Shown here: positions 39,005-49,540 of the stretch, piece by piece
Numbering within the stretch: position 1 is the first letter of the stretch
Layout: the number at the start of each line of letters is the position of its first letter
From: Odiellus spinosus
Lineage: Eukaryota; Arthropoda; Arachnida; Opiliones; Phalangiidae
Direction of reading: 5' to 3'
DNA: 64,000 bases
Assembly (NCBI GenBank): GCA_963920705.1
Contig: OY987226.1
Span: 18,695,600-18,759,599 of the forward strand
Made by a program: the position numbers and the translations under genes
The notes under the pieces: model-generated
Seen by the model: only the letters and a program-made list of their open reading frames with translations
The model's database searches: none
Told to the model about the DNA's origin: nothing

Positions 39005-42000
39005 ATGTCAGCTTTGCAGAAGAAACTCGTTAAAAATAGGTTACCTCCTATGGTGCCAAGGACCGGTGCTGGAGAGTACGTTTTAATTAAGTTTTTCCAA
39101 GTATTTAGAATTGTTGTAGCCAAGGCTTAGTGTTTGTCATTTATCTTCATGCCGAAATATTATGTAGCTAACTTCTGTTTAAGTTAAATTAAAGGGTATT
39201 TACTAGTAACTAATGTTTTTAATGATTAATTATAATTAACAGCGGTGGCAGGAAAGGATTTGGAAGGCAAAGAGACTTTACTCCATTGACGTGGGACAAG
39301 TATTTTGAAAGCGCGAAAGATATTCCCATATCAGAGGGGAATGTATCCTTATAAAAATTTAATTAGTACTACATAGATAAAATCATTCTTAATTCGGTTA
39401 AAATCAGACATTTAGGGTTTACACGGCTGGTAGTTCGGGACCTTTGTTATTGTTGCTTCACGGTGGTGGATATTGCGGTTTAACATGGGCTCTTTTTACC
39501 GTAAGTTACTTAATTTAACCTCGCTTCTAAGGTTTTAAATATTATCAATACAGACCAGTATTATGAATATGGTCGAATGTCAAGTCGCTGCGTTAGATTT
39601 AAGAGGTCATGGAGAGACAGTAACAACTGACAATGAAGATTTATCAGCTGAAACGGTTTCTGCGTATGTTTTTTATTACTTATTTCAATCTAGCATGATA
39701 TTTTAAATAATTATATCGTCATTAGCGATGTTGGGAGTGTTTTGGCGGCTATGTATCCCGATAGGGAACCTCCGCCGGTGGTTATAATTGGTCATAGTAT
39801 GGGAGGAGCTATCGCTGTACATACTGTACATCGAAGTTTACTTCCAACCTGCATCGGATTGATCGTTATTGACGTCGTCGAAGGTACGGCGATGGATGCT
39901 TTACAAAGTATGCAGAGTTTTCTCGGAAGTCGCCCAAATTCTTTCCAAAGCTTAGAGAAAGCTATTGAATGGTGGTAAGTAATTTATTCTTAGTCATAAA
40001 TTTTTTACTAAAATTAAAATAAATGGTTGTTGTTGTCAGCATCAGGAGCGGTCAAGTTCGGAACATTGAGTCAGCCAGGGTTTCGATGCCTGGTCAACTT
40101 AAAAGCTGCGCGACGGACCAACCGGCCACCTTGATTGTCCAAGGAACATTTTTGAGCGGAGAAGGAAACAACGCTTACGCCATGCCACCTCGAGCTGACA
40201 GCATTCCTGAAGAAGAAGAATCCGACGAAGATGACAAGAAAAATAGAACGCAGGATGATATGTCTTTCAATAGAAGTGGCGGACACCAGAATATTGGTAG
40301 CGACGAATTAATTTGTAAGAAACGGGACAGATCTCTCAGCGTCGATTCTGGGTCTGCTCTTTTCAAAACGCCGCCTCTTCCATCCGTAAGTCTGTTGTTT
40401 TTCACATCTTTCAAGGCTTAATAACACTTCTTTGTTTGTAGTTTAGTCATGAAAAGAGCTATTGACACTGAGCTAGAAGGTTTATTCATTAAAAGGGTTT
40501 TGATCCTTTGTGGAGATTTAATTTAATGGGCTAGTAGCGAGTATTTTGGGAAGTTCATCAGTTTAAAGTCTTGTTAACATTATTTTGTACGAGCTTTAGT
40601 AATTTAAATGGTTTTACACTATTTTGCAGGAGTTCTATTAATTTAAAGGGTTTGTGAGATTATTTTATAGCCAGTTTTGAAATTTAAAGGGTTTGCTGGA
40701 CGTATAATAATTTAAAAGGTTCTACTATTTTATCATTAAAAGATGCTTAGAGAAATTAAGATTAATGACACTGTAAATTAAGTATTTTATAGGGTTTATA
40801 ATTGTACATTTCGTAAGTTTAGTAAAAGTTTAACGATCGTATTATTTTGACAGTTTAGTGAAGGGTTACGTAAGTTTTTGTAAAATTCAAAAATAGCATT
40901 TAAAAGGTTAATGACTTTTTTTTTAGGTTTCTATACCAATTCTCTGTTTATTAATTCATATCAATAACACATTTTTCATGCTAAACCAAGGAATCAAATA
41001 CAAAATATACATGGAGGATTGATTTATCAAATACGGAAAAGTTTTGGTCTGGTTAGTTAATTTAATTAAATTAAAGTGAGACTGTCACGGATTTTTCATG
41101 AACTCCATATAGAAATTGAGTAACAGTTTGGGAATGATCGTTAACAAACGATTCAATATATGTTTATACATATGGGACAAGAAAAATTACAATAACAGTA
41201 AAAATAGTTTTTATGATCGCCATTTCGAAATTTTAAATAAAGATTTCTGGCAATACTACGTTATTACTATGGTCACGTGGCTATCCTATAGCCTACAGTT
41301 GATTCTCGCGCGTTCTGGCACGTGATAATGCTTTTACCGAGGGGTCGGACATTCGTATAAATCCCGTACGCTAACAAAAAAATCACAAAATAAATCTGAC
41401 AAAGATTTAAAATCTTATAAAACTCTTTAGATTTAAAAATAAATCTCAAATCCCTGATAAAAATCTAGAAATCCCTGAAATAAATCCATAAATCATCTAA
41501 AAAAAATCAATAAATCCCTGAAATAAATCCTAAATCTGAGGAAAAATATTCTAAATCTGAAAATAAATCATCCGATCTACAATAAATCTTTAAATGAAGT
41601 GATTTTTTTCTAAATCCCTAAATCTGGAGAATAAATCATAAATCATCGAAAAAATCAATAAATCCCTGAAATAAATCATAAATCAGAGGAAAAAATTAAT
41701 AAATCCAAAAATAAATCACCAGATCTACAGTAAATCTATAAATTAAATGATTTTTTTTTTAAATCCTAAAATTATTTTTAAATCTTAAGATTTTATTTTA
41801 AATCCCTAAATTTGGGGAAAAAATCCATAAATCGCAAGGATTTATAAATCCCTTACGTGTCATTTTTTTTGGAAAAGTACTTATTCCAGAAAATTCTACC
41901 TATCGTTAAGTCTCAGAAATAATGTTATCAGGGGAGGCGATAGCCCTGGGGGAGGGCGCAGGGTGCTCAAGCCCCCTCAACCATCAGACCTATATAATTT

Positions 42001-45000
42001 GGCCTTCACCAACTTGTTCAGTCCACCCACTTATTTTAAAAATAACTTCCCCGACGCCCCTGTAAGTTGTATGTTGGAAAAAATGACCTATATATTTTCG
42101 TTTTTGAAGTTCCTTAAGAACACGTCAACCCATAGGCATAAAGTTTTGAGTTTGGAGTTTTAACATTATGATTAAGCTAATCCCTAGGCATTCGGAAAAA
42201 AAAAATGGTGACAGCCTCACTTTAACATAAATTCAATTTAACCTTGTTTTGTAAATATTGCAGGCTGGTTTGAGGGTCTTTCTAGTTTATTTCTATCGAC
42301 GAATGAACCAAAATTGCTTCTTTTAGCCGGTAATTTGGTTTTAACTACAGTTAAACCTCGTTATAACGAAACCCGAAATAACAAAATCTCTTTTAACTAA
42401 TTATATTTAATTCTCCGCCTTTTTGTCTGCAAAATCAAAGGCCTAGCAGCTTTAACGAAATTACAGATAAAACGAAATGAGTTTTCCCTTCAGAATTTTG
42501 TTAGAACAAGGTTTAACACTATTTAATTCTCAATTTTAATCGAAGCTCCTTATTTTTCACCTAATTCTTTAAAATATCAATTTAGGCGTTGATAGACTTG
42601 ACCGTGAATTAACCATTGGTCAAATGCAAGGTTTTTATCACATTTTTTATTTTAATTTTAAATTAATTTATAGGCTTTTTATAATATTTTGTTTAAAGTG
42701 TATTTGGAATTTCTTTGTCTCCTTCTGGAATTTTTTTAGGGAAATTCCAAATGCAGGTCTTACCTCAATGTGGTCACGCTGTCCACGAGGATGCCCCTGA
42801 TAAGGTAGATGAATAGTTTCTTATTAAATTGAAGGAAAAATGAAATGAAAAAAATGTTTTCTAAATTAATAAAAGCCAGTTGTTTCTATGGTGGGATAAA
42901 ATAAAAGGGAGAATGAAAGGCCGAAACAACTAATTTTAATATAACCAATCATTTCTTTTGCAGGTATTATACATTTAATTAAAATATTTTTCACAAGGAG
43001 TCACTGCAGTTTTATTTATCAATAATTTTATTGACTAAGACAACGTTTCGGAGCTATTACTCCATCATCAGGTCCACTACTAATTTCCTTTCATTAATTA
43101 CATATTTTATATATACACAACTTAAAAAACTTTAACAATCTAATCATTTAAAAAAATTCTAATTCTTTTAAAAAAAATTTCTAATCATTTAAAAACTTAT
43201 TTTTTTTAATCATTTAAATCCCTGTCCATCAACCCTTAATGCAAACCGGTTCCAAAACCTCCTCTTATCTAATTCTATCTAATTCCCCCCCCCCTCCCTC
43301 CCTCCCTCCCTCCCTCCCTCTCTTCCAGCAACCTTTAATTTTTAACCCTTCCTCTAAATTCATATTTCCCTTTTTTTCTATTAAGCTTTCTCCTATTTTT
43401 CTTTTCCAGTAATCTTTCTCCATTTTTACAATTTTAAAACTATCCCAATTAATTTTATGCTCTTTATTATTTTTTATATGCATTGCCAACGCATTTTTTT
43501 TCCTCCCCTCTTTTTACCGCATATTTATGTTCTTTTTTTCTTTCACTAATCGTCCTTTTTGTTTCCCCAATATATTTTAAATCGCAATTACAATTAACCT
43601 CGTATATGATACCTTTCTTATTTTCGTCTAAAATTTTTTTCCGTTTTCTATATTCTCCCCAATTTACCATTTTTTTCTCTAATGTTTCAGTGCCTGTACT
43701 TACTACATCTATTCCCATTTTCCCTAACTTTCTTTTTAGGCGTTCATTCAAACCATCATAATATGGTAAAACTATCCATATTCTATCTTTTTCCTTTTCT
43801 TTTTTCTCCGTTAATCTATCCTTATCTTTCTGTTTCTCAATCTCTCTGTCGATCATTTTTTCGGGATATCCACTATTTAATAACTGTTCCTTGATCATTC
43901 GTAAATCCTTATCTTTCTCGTCTTATAGTCTAACTACCCTATTAACTAAACTTGATAATATCCCATTTTTTACGTTTTTCGGGTGGTATGATTGATAATT
44001 CAAAAATGTCCCTGCATGTGTTGTTTTCTGATATATTTCTGTTTTAATTTTTTTTTTTCTCTCACTAATTTCATATCTAAGAAGGCTAATTTTTTATCTT
44101 CCTCTAATTCTATAGTGAATTTTACTTCACGACAAATATTATTCAACTTATTTAAAAATACCTTCACCCCCCTATCACTAACTTTCCACACAGCGCAGAT
44201 ATCATCTACAAACCTTACCCAGAACCTTGGGAAATCTAAAAATAATTTTACCGCCCTATCCTCGATCTTAATTAGAAATAAATTTGCCAAAACACAAGAA
44301 ATTGCTGAACCCATCGGTAACCCTTGTACCTGCATAAATAATTCTTCATTAAATTTAAACCCCGTGTCTTCCCAACACAATATTGTCGCCTCTATTATAT
44401 CTTTTATTTCTAAATTGTTTCTAAATTCTTTAGTACTACCTTTTAGCTCTATTTCTATAATTTGTATCATGTCTTCTCTAGGTATGCTCGGAAACATACT
44501 TACAACATCAAAACTAACTAATCTTTCTCCTCCTCCTAACTTTAATTTTCCTAACCTTTCTTTTAAATCAAATGAATTTTTTAATATTTTCTCCGACTGT
44601 ACTATTTTTTTAAAAATTTCTGCTAAGTATTTTGCCACTTTTGCCGTTGGACTTGAATTCATGCAAATTATAACTCTAATCGGATAATCTTTTTTTATGC
44701 GCTTTCACTAAACCTTTAATTTTTGGAATTTTCGCACTATCATTTCTGAGTTTAAATTTTGTCTTATTGTCTATCTTTTTTTCTTTGCACCATTTTAAAG
44801 TTAATTCTTTCACTCTCTTCATTTGTTTTTCTAATTTGTAAGTCCCAGTTTTGTTAAAAGTTTCTACACTCAGTGCCCTATTCACTTTTTCAATATATTT
44901 TACTCTATTCAATATTACGATCTTATTTCCTTTGTCTGCCGGAACGATAACGATATCTCCTCTTTTCGCTAAGCTATTTACTATCTTCTCCTCTAGATGA

Positions 45001-45717
45001 TTCCTTTCTCTTTTTTTTCTTTTCTCTATATTTAATTCATTTCTTACTATTATACTAATCTCCCTACATTCATCTTCGTCCATTCTATTTACATGAAACA
45101 TTTTTCAAATTCCATTTCAATTTCTTCCGGTTTAAATTTCTTGGGCTTCATGGCATATCCTAGTCCTAAGTTTAAGATCTCTTCTTCCTCTCTGTTAAGT
45201 TCTATTCCTGATGATAAGTTTATTACATTATTGCTGCAACCACTTCCCTTTCTCGTTTTTTCTATTTCACCAATTTTTTTCATTCTTCATTTTTTCAAAT
45301 TTTGATCTTTGAATACAAGCTTAATAATAGAAAAAAAGGGAAATATGAATTTAGAGGAAGGGTTAAAAATTAAAGGTTGCTGGAAGAGAGGGAGGGAGGG
45401 AGGGGGGGGGAAATTAGATAGAATTAGATAAGAGGAGGTTTTGGAACCGGTTTGGATTAAGGGTAGATGGACAGGGATTTAAATGATTAAAAAAAAAAAA
45501 AAATTTTAAATGATTAGAAATTTTTTTTAAAAGAATTAGAATTTTTTTAAATGATTAGATTGTTAAAGTTTTTTAAGTTGTGTATGTATAAAATATGTAA
45601 TTAATGAAAGGAAATTAGTAGTGGACCTGATGATGGAGTAATAGCTCCGAAACGTTGTCTTAGTCAATAAAATTATTGATAAATAAAACTGCAGTGACTC
45701 CTTGTGAAAAATATTTT

Positions 45718-45750
<33 letters not shown>

Positions 45751-46538
45751 TTATTTTAAATCGATAAAGAATGCTAAAATAATGAGAAAAACAATAATAT
45801 AACTCACCAAAAATATTTCGTTATTTTATAATCAATTTCCAAAGTTCCGAAACTTGAACTAGTAGCCAATCACGAGCCAGTACGTGTATTTTAAAAATGC
45901 GCGTACTCGCTCGTGATTGGCTACTAGTTATTATGGGAATTTAAAAAAAATACAGGTCGTGCTCACCGATTTTCACCGAGCTAGACAGCCAAGGCTTAGT
46001 ATCTTCAAGTTTCGGAACTTTGGAAATTGATTATAAAATAACGAAATATTTTTGGTGAGTTATATTATTGTTTTTCTCATTATTTTAGCATTCTTTATCG
46101 ATTTTAAAATAAGTTGTTTCGGCCTTTCATTCTCCCTTTAACATTGAGCGCATGCCAATCTAATTAATTTTTTCAAAACTCACACGCTGTGCGAGAGTTT
46201 TGAAAAAATGAACACGAGCTCAATGTTTATTTCATCCCTCCATAGAAACTAATGGCTTTTTTTACTTGTTCCACCCTGTATATTTTTTAAACCCTAAATT
46301 ATAAAATCATTTGGGACTTAGCTAATAACCTCAAAAAGTTGTATGTAATTAATTATACTCGAAAAGAAATTCTTAAGAAAAATATTTTGTTCATTTCATC
46401 TGCCCTTTATCTTTTATTATAATTCGATTTTAATTGCGATTGAATTTGAAATAAAAGGTTGCGGAAGCAATTTCAACGTTTTTGGTCAGGCACAAGTTTG
46501 CCAATCCCATGTCTGATTTCAACAGGTACGAATTTTAA
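39005..46538 (+). CDS. PPME1: Protein phosphatase methylesterase 1 (PPME1), 11 coding exons
   Basis: This is an alpha/beta-hydrolase that removes the methyl ester from the C-terminal leucine of the PP2A catalytic subunit. Exons: 39005-39075, 39243-39342, 39408-39500, 39554-39663, 39726-39974, 40040-40385, 40991-41051, 42264-42329, 42586-42630, 42740-42804, 46458-46538. They sum to 1287 nt, in frame throughout, for 428 residues. The start MSAL matches the family start. Visible family blocks are RVYTAGSSGPLLLLLHGGG, ALDLRGHGET, the nucleophile elbow GHSMGG (Ser about 149), IDVVEGTAMDAL (Asp about 174) and CGHAVHEDAPDK (His about 393), so the catalytic triad is intact. Residues about 240-323 form a Ser- and Glu-rich segment longer than the corresponding acidic loop of the human protein (386 aa). 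All introns are GT/AG. The last exon may alternatively be spliced on at AG|GTACG (46,524-46,530), so the last few residues are less certain. Intron 10 is enlarged by transposons. Confidence 0.95.
40530..40750. repeat. Degenerate repeat of about 50 bp in PPME1 intron 6
   Basis: AATTTAAAGGGTTTG or a near variant recurs several times (about 40,606, 40,639, 40,681, 40,710), each followed by ATTATTTT-like sequence and a GAGTT or GAGCT block. Units are diverged and variable in length. Confidence 0.6.
41075..42221. mobile_element. MITE family C filling PPME1 intron 7
   Basis: Starts AGTGAGACTGTCAC after TTAA (41,071-41,074) and ends GTGACAGCCTCACT before TTAA (42,222-42,225). The first 260 bp match the family C left half, including GGTCACGTGGCTATCC and GGCACGTGATA. 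The middle carries an AAATC-rich array, then unrelated sequence with a GC-rich patch at about 41,935-41,985. The element begins about 20 bp past the splice donor of exon 7 and ends about 40 bp before exon 8, so it makes up nearly the whole intron. Confidence 0.87.
41375..41855. repeat. AAATC-rich degenerate array
   Basis: Dozens of AAATC words in phrases such as AAATCCCTGAAATAAATC and ATAAATCATAAATC, spaced irregularly. It lies inside the family C element and looks like a secondary expansion or insertion. Confidence 0.8.
43030..43082 (-). ncRNA. Hammerhead-ribozyme-like core, 3' copy in sense orientation
   Basis: The mirror of the copy at 45,615-45,668: TCATCAG at 43,065-43,071 and GTTTC at 43,045-43,049 read as CTGATGA and GAAAC on the minus strand, the strand that carries the retroelement genes. 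Same caveats about stem I. Confidence 0.5.
43265..43898 (-). pseudogene. GIY-YIG endonuclease domain of the Penelope-like element
   Basis: Open frames 43,898-43,467 and 43,489-43,265 overlap in different frames around the poly(A)-rich codons at 43,490, so one more frameshift lies there. The GIY-YIG signature reads as IIYEV...CNCDLKYIGETKR, followed by ERKKEHK and a downstream NNKEHKINWDSFKIV block. The GIY position is IIY here. The CxC pair just before the YIG motif fits the zinc-binding linker described for Penelope endonucleases. It lies directly downstream of the polymerase domain on the same strand. Confidence 0.85.
43925..45283 (-). pseudogene. Penelope-like reverse transcriptase domain, frameshifted
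   Basis: Three overlapping open frames (45,283-45,089; 45,101-44,676; 44,662-44,000) together cover the N-terminal and polymerase regions. The PADKGNK block lies near 44,940. SFDVVSMFPSIP (motif A) is near 44,500, GLPMGSAIS near 44,310, and the catalytic FVDDI near 44,200, all in the order known for this family. Breaks are seen near 45,095, in the A run at 44,684-44,690, and near 44,020. A stop sits near 43,924 in the linker that joins to the endonuclease. The copy cannot make a full protein. The identity is firm; the exact number of breaks is by eye. Confidence 0.88.
45615..45668 (+). ncRNA. Hammerhead-ribozyme-like core, 5' inverted copy
   Basis: CTGATGA (45,627-45,633) is followed by a small stem GGAG/CTCC with a TAATAG loop, then GAAAC (45,649-45,653) and GTTGTC. 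This matches the order CUGAUGA, stem II, GAAA, short stem III, cleavage triplet. Hammerhead motifs with very short stem III are established in Penelope-like elements. The base pair next to CTGATGA is not canonical and I could not fold a convincing stem I, so activity is uncertain. Confidence 0.5.
46138..46235. repeat. Small nested palindrome beside the MITE
   Basis: AACATTGAGC and GCTCAATGTT form outer arms. TTTTTTCAAAACTC and GAGTTTTGAAAAAA form an inner 14 bp stem around ACACGCTGTGCGA. It lies in PPME1 intron 10, immediately after the TTAA at the MITE end. Confidence 0.75.
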
Positions 46539-46539
46539 A

Positions 46540-47255
46540 AATCAGCCAATTAACAAATATAAAAAAAACAACACCAAAAAATAGGCCAAATATATAAATC
46601 TCTAATTCTAACAAAACCTAAACAACTAAATACCACCCAAAAGATAAAATTAATCTTATTTAACTTAAGATTAACTTAAACAATCAACGTGATAGATCCG
46701 AGTTAAATATTTAACATTTTTTTAACAACTGAGAAAAAAAATCAGCATAAATAAGAAAATAAAACGTATTTTCCAGCTATTTAATTACGATAACGTAAAT
46801 AACATTGTTAATTAAATTTAATACAAGCAATCAGTACTAGTAGAAACTATTAGGCTAATCTAGGGAGATGTACACACCTTGAAAGTAATCTCAATCAAGG
46901 AACAGGGTTGAAATATCCCGCGAAAATTGGCGTAAACTCCCAAATGTCAAAATAGTTTTTAATCACCAAGAATTACGCATTTAATATCAGTTTTTATTTT
47001 GCTGCTGAGAATCATACGTGATAATAGTCTGACGACCTTTTTTATCGCATTTGCACCTTTTGCACAATTTCAAATTCATGATTTTTCATTGAATGAAAAT
47101 TTCCCACAAGAAAAACCACAAATTTAATTTAAAAAATGGCGACAAAAACTCAAAAAGTGGGAAATAAAAAAAAAAAAATGCAATGAATCGAGGAAAACCG
47201 CGAGGTTTTCAACCCTGGAGAAACAAAAAAACTGATGCAAATAAGTGTCATTGTA
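46540..47255. other. Downstream of PPME1; no recognisable gene
   Basis: AT-rich. It probably includes the PPME1 3' untranslated region. I see no strong AATAAA signal close to the stop codon. Confidence 0.45.
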
Positions 47256-47258
47256 TCT

Positions 47259-47753
47259 ACGCTCACACTTAGCACTCTAAAACAGTTTTTAAAGGGAGAA
47301 TGCAACCTAGAAAGTAATTTTTGAATCAATTCTGTATTGTTTAAATTGGCCTGATCCCACCATGCACTTAAATATTTACTAACCAATATTAAACTAGAAC
47401 TCAATTTAAAACTTATCTGGAGGATAGACTTAGCTGGATTCGTGGACATCCTGAATTTCTTCGCATTGATGGATCAGAGCCTATGCTCAATGCGAAGAAA
47501 TTCAGGATCTTCATGAATCCAGCTAAGCCATCTTTTAAGGTTATTTTGAAATTTGTTTGTAAATTTTATTACTGGAGGATTAGGCCTATTTAAACGATAA
47601 GGGATCGTATGCAAAACACTTGAAATTAGGTTGCAATCTCCCTTTAAGCGGTTTGTAAAGATCAAATGGTTTGCTGTAGAGGTACTGGGTCAAAATTGAT
47701 ATTACGACCTTGAACATTCATAACAGTTTCAAAGTATCTAGTATGAGCATGGC
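47259..47753. mobile_element. MITE family G interrupted by family A
   Basis: GCTCACACTTAGCACTCTAAAACAG on the left and AACAGTTTCAAAGTATCTAG...ATGAGC on the right are inverted with mismatches, like the ends at 57,227-57,376. A complete family A element (47,293-47,643) sits inside at TTAA. Confidence 0.7.
47293..47643. mobile_element. MITE family A, copy 6, nested in family G
   Basis: Starts AGGGAGAATGCAACC after TTAA (47,289-47,292) and ends GGTTGCAATCTCCCT before TTAA (47,644-47,647). The inner hairpin is short, with GATCAGAGCC near its tip. The open frames at 47,150-47,449 and 47,474-47,665 are by-products. Confidence 0.92.
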
Positions 47754-47869
47754 TCTAGTGGCGAACAGTGCAGCCCTTACCAAAAAAAGTTAGTCTTAAG
47801 AGATCTTGGGGAAGTCTTTCATTATGTCAAGACGTCTTGGGGTAGTCTTAAAGGCTCTATCTGCTCAGA

Positions 47870-48060
47870 AATTTGCCCCTTTAAAATGATCTTCCCTTCT
47901 GCACTCAGCTTAGCTTTGGTTGTGCAATTTGTTATCTGCATTGTCGTCTGCTAAGCTAGAGAAATGGCGACTTTAAAGGAGATTTTAAAACCACAGATAG
48001 TTCCTTTAAAGACTTCCCCAAGACATTTGTAGTGTTCTTGAGGACATCTTCAGATCAGAC
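47870..48060. repeat. Dispersed repeat (family I), best copy
   Basis: GTCGTCTGCTAAGCTAGAG, GGCGACTTTAAAGG and CAGAAATTTGCCCCTTTAAA recur, reversed, at 37,426-37,560. AGTCTTTCAT and AGACTTCCCCAAG-type segments flank it on both sides (about 47,800 and 48,015), suggesting inverted ends. Confidence 0.6.
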
Positions 48061-48069
48061 TATTTTCGG

Positions 48070-49190
48070 TAATGGAACCAAGACTTGGATCTTTAGTGTA
48101 GAAACAATAGAACCCAGAGCTCGTAGAGTCGTAAATCACGCTACTTTAACTCGCGAAAGACATGCCGACGAGATTTTGTTAGACGACTCAAGCTTATGAA
48201 TGTCAGTTAATTGTTTCTCTCTTCTGATTGAGATTAGTGTCACCATGTGTTAAGTTGTCCTAAGGACTAATATAATATTGTATGACCGTAAAATAATGTT
48301 TTTAAAAGCTTGAAATAAGCGTAAACGTTTTTACAGAACCTTTCCTGGATGTTGAGAAAGTTAAGTATATTTAAACGAAAAAAAACCAGACTACGACCCC
48401 AAAAAAAATGTGATTTAAAACCCGTAATCAATTGTACAGTGTAAAATCCTAATATCTTTTTATTGGGTGAATCATTGAACCAATCAGAAAAAAGTTAACG
48501 GTATATGGAATTGAAAAATCCTAGAAGTAATATCCAAACCCAAAAGGCTTAAAATTAAAGTTTGCAATAATATTTTCATACCGTGAGAGAGAGAAACTTA
48601 TCATAAGAAATTATATTTTTCTGGGTTTTTAAAGTAGATACATAACCTGACTCGATTCATGCCTCATGAAATTGATCTCTCAATTTTTAGAAATTTAAAA
48701 AAAAATCGCCAGGCCCTTTTTATCGGCGTGACTTCAGTTTTTGCTTTTCATTTCAATATGCCCACATAGAATAACAAAAGAAATCGGCGTTCCCAATGAG
48801 GAAAAACTTTTGGTGGAAATTGGTCCAAATTGGAAAATAGAAAAAAATTTGACCAAAGAGACCAAATGAAAGAACCTGATCATTGAACCAAAGACATTTT
48901 AAATTTAGGTGACTTTTGTTGAATTCAGGAAATTTATTTTGGTCGACTGCCGCGTCATTCCAATTTCGGTCATTTTTTATCAAAATATAATATTTTTTCC
49001 TCATTTGGAAAGCAGATTTTCTTCGTTATTCAATGGGAGCACATTGAAATTAAAAGTGAAAAGTCAGGTAAAAACAGCCGTGCAAATGTTTTTAATTTCC
49101 AAAGATTAAATTAGCAAGCCCTATTTTCGCGAGATCCTTTTGACGAGACCCGAATCTAGTCTGGTTGCGCATGTCTTCTTTAAACTTTTA
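48070..49190. other. No recognisable feature
   Basis: AT-rich unique sequence. The antisense pair of short open frames at 48,753-49,004 and 48,909-49,109 shows no motif. Confidence 0.45.
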
Positions 49191-49195
49191 GTTCA

Positions 49196-49540
49196 ATGGA
49201 GAACACAATGTGGCACCCAACAACGGTTGAAATTTTCTATCGTAGATTCCGATATCGTTTAAATAGGTATAATCTATTGGTAACATAAAAACTGATATAA
49301 AGCTAGAAAGTTTAAATTACATGTAAAGTAGACTTAATAGAGATCCATTGGGAGATTGAAAACTCGTGGTTAACGAGTCTATCGAAAACGAGCGCAAACA
49401 CGTCTCTTAAGACTAGTTTGAAACAGTCAATAAAACGTGAAGTGTACTTTATACCGACTGTTTCTTTCGAATAAGACCTATTAAACCTTATAAGGAATTT
49501 ACCATAGAAAGTCTAGTATATTCTCGGCTGCATTCTCCAT
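49196..49540. mobile_element. MITE family A, strongly diverged copy
   Basis: Keeps the outline TCGTTTAAATAGG...AATC near the left and CCTATTAAACCTTATAAGGAA...GCTGCATTCTCCAT before TTAA at the right. The core hairpin has eroded. It is probably an old insertion. Confidence 0.65.

Larger units (their letters stand above)
42934..45749 (-). mobile_element. Penelope-like retroelement, decayed, with inverted end repeats
   Basis: About 2.8 kb, coding on the minus strand for a reverse transcriptase followed by a GIY-YIG endonuclease, the layout of Penelope-like elements. The 3' end (42,978-43,382) is repeated in inverted orientation at the 5' side (45,335-45,722). Both copies carry GGAGTCACTGCAGT, CCTGATGATGGAG, GATGGACAGGG and the GGGA-rich tract that encodes the end of the open frame. 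The 5' copy finishes in a run of about 27 A. ACT or AACT flanks both junctions with the host MITE and may be a short target duplication. Confidence 0.88.
42906..46137. mobile_element. TTAA-type MITE (AGGGAGAATGAAAGGCC ends) split by a retroelement
   Basis: The left fragment is 42,906-42,933, starting AGGGAGAATGAAAGGCCG. The right fragment is 45,750-46,137, ending CGGCCTTTCATTCTCCCT before TTAA. Reading the right arm in reverse gives GAAACAACTTATTTTAAAATC, which joins the left fragment (GAAACAACT) directly to 45,750 (CTTATTTTAAATC). The MITE was therefore one palindrome of about 415 bp before the Penelope-like element entered its left arm. The rejoined arms continue through GATAAAGAATGCTAAAATAA. 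It lies wholly inside PPME1 intron 10. Confidence 0.9.

Noticed and set aside
41935-41985. tRNA-derived SINE head
   Set aside because: The GC-rich patch lacks recognisable A and B boxes and a cloverleaf fold.
43992-44687. 231-codon plus-strand open frame
   Set aside because: Antisense to the Penelope-like reverse transcriptase, whose catalytic motifs are on the minus strand.
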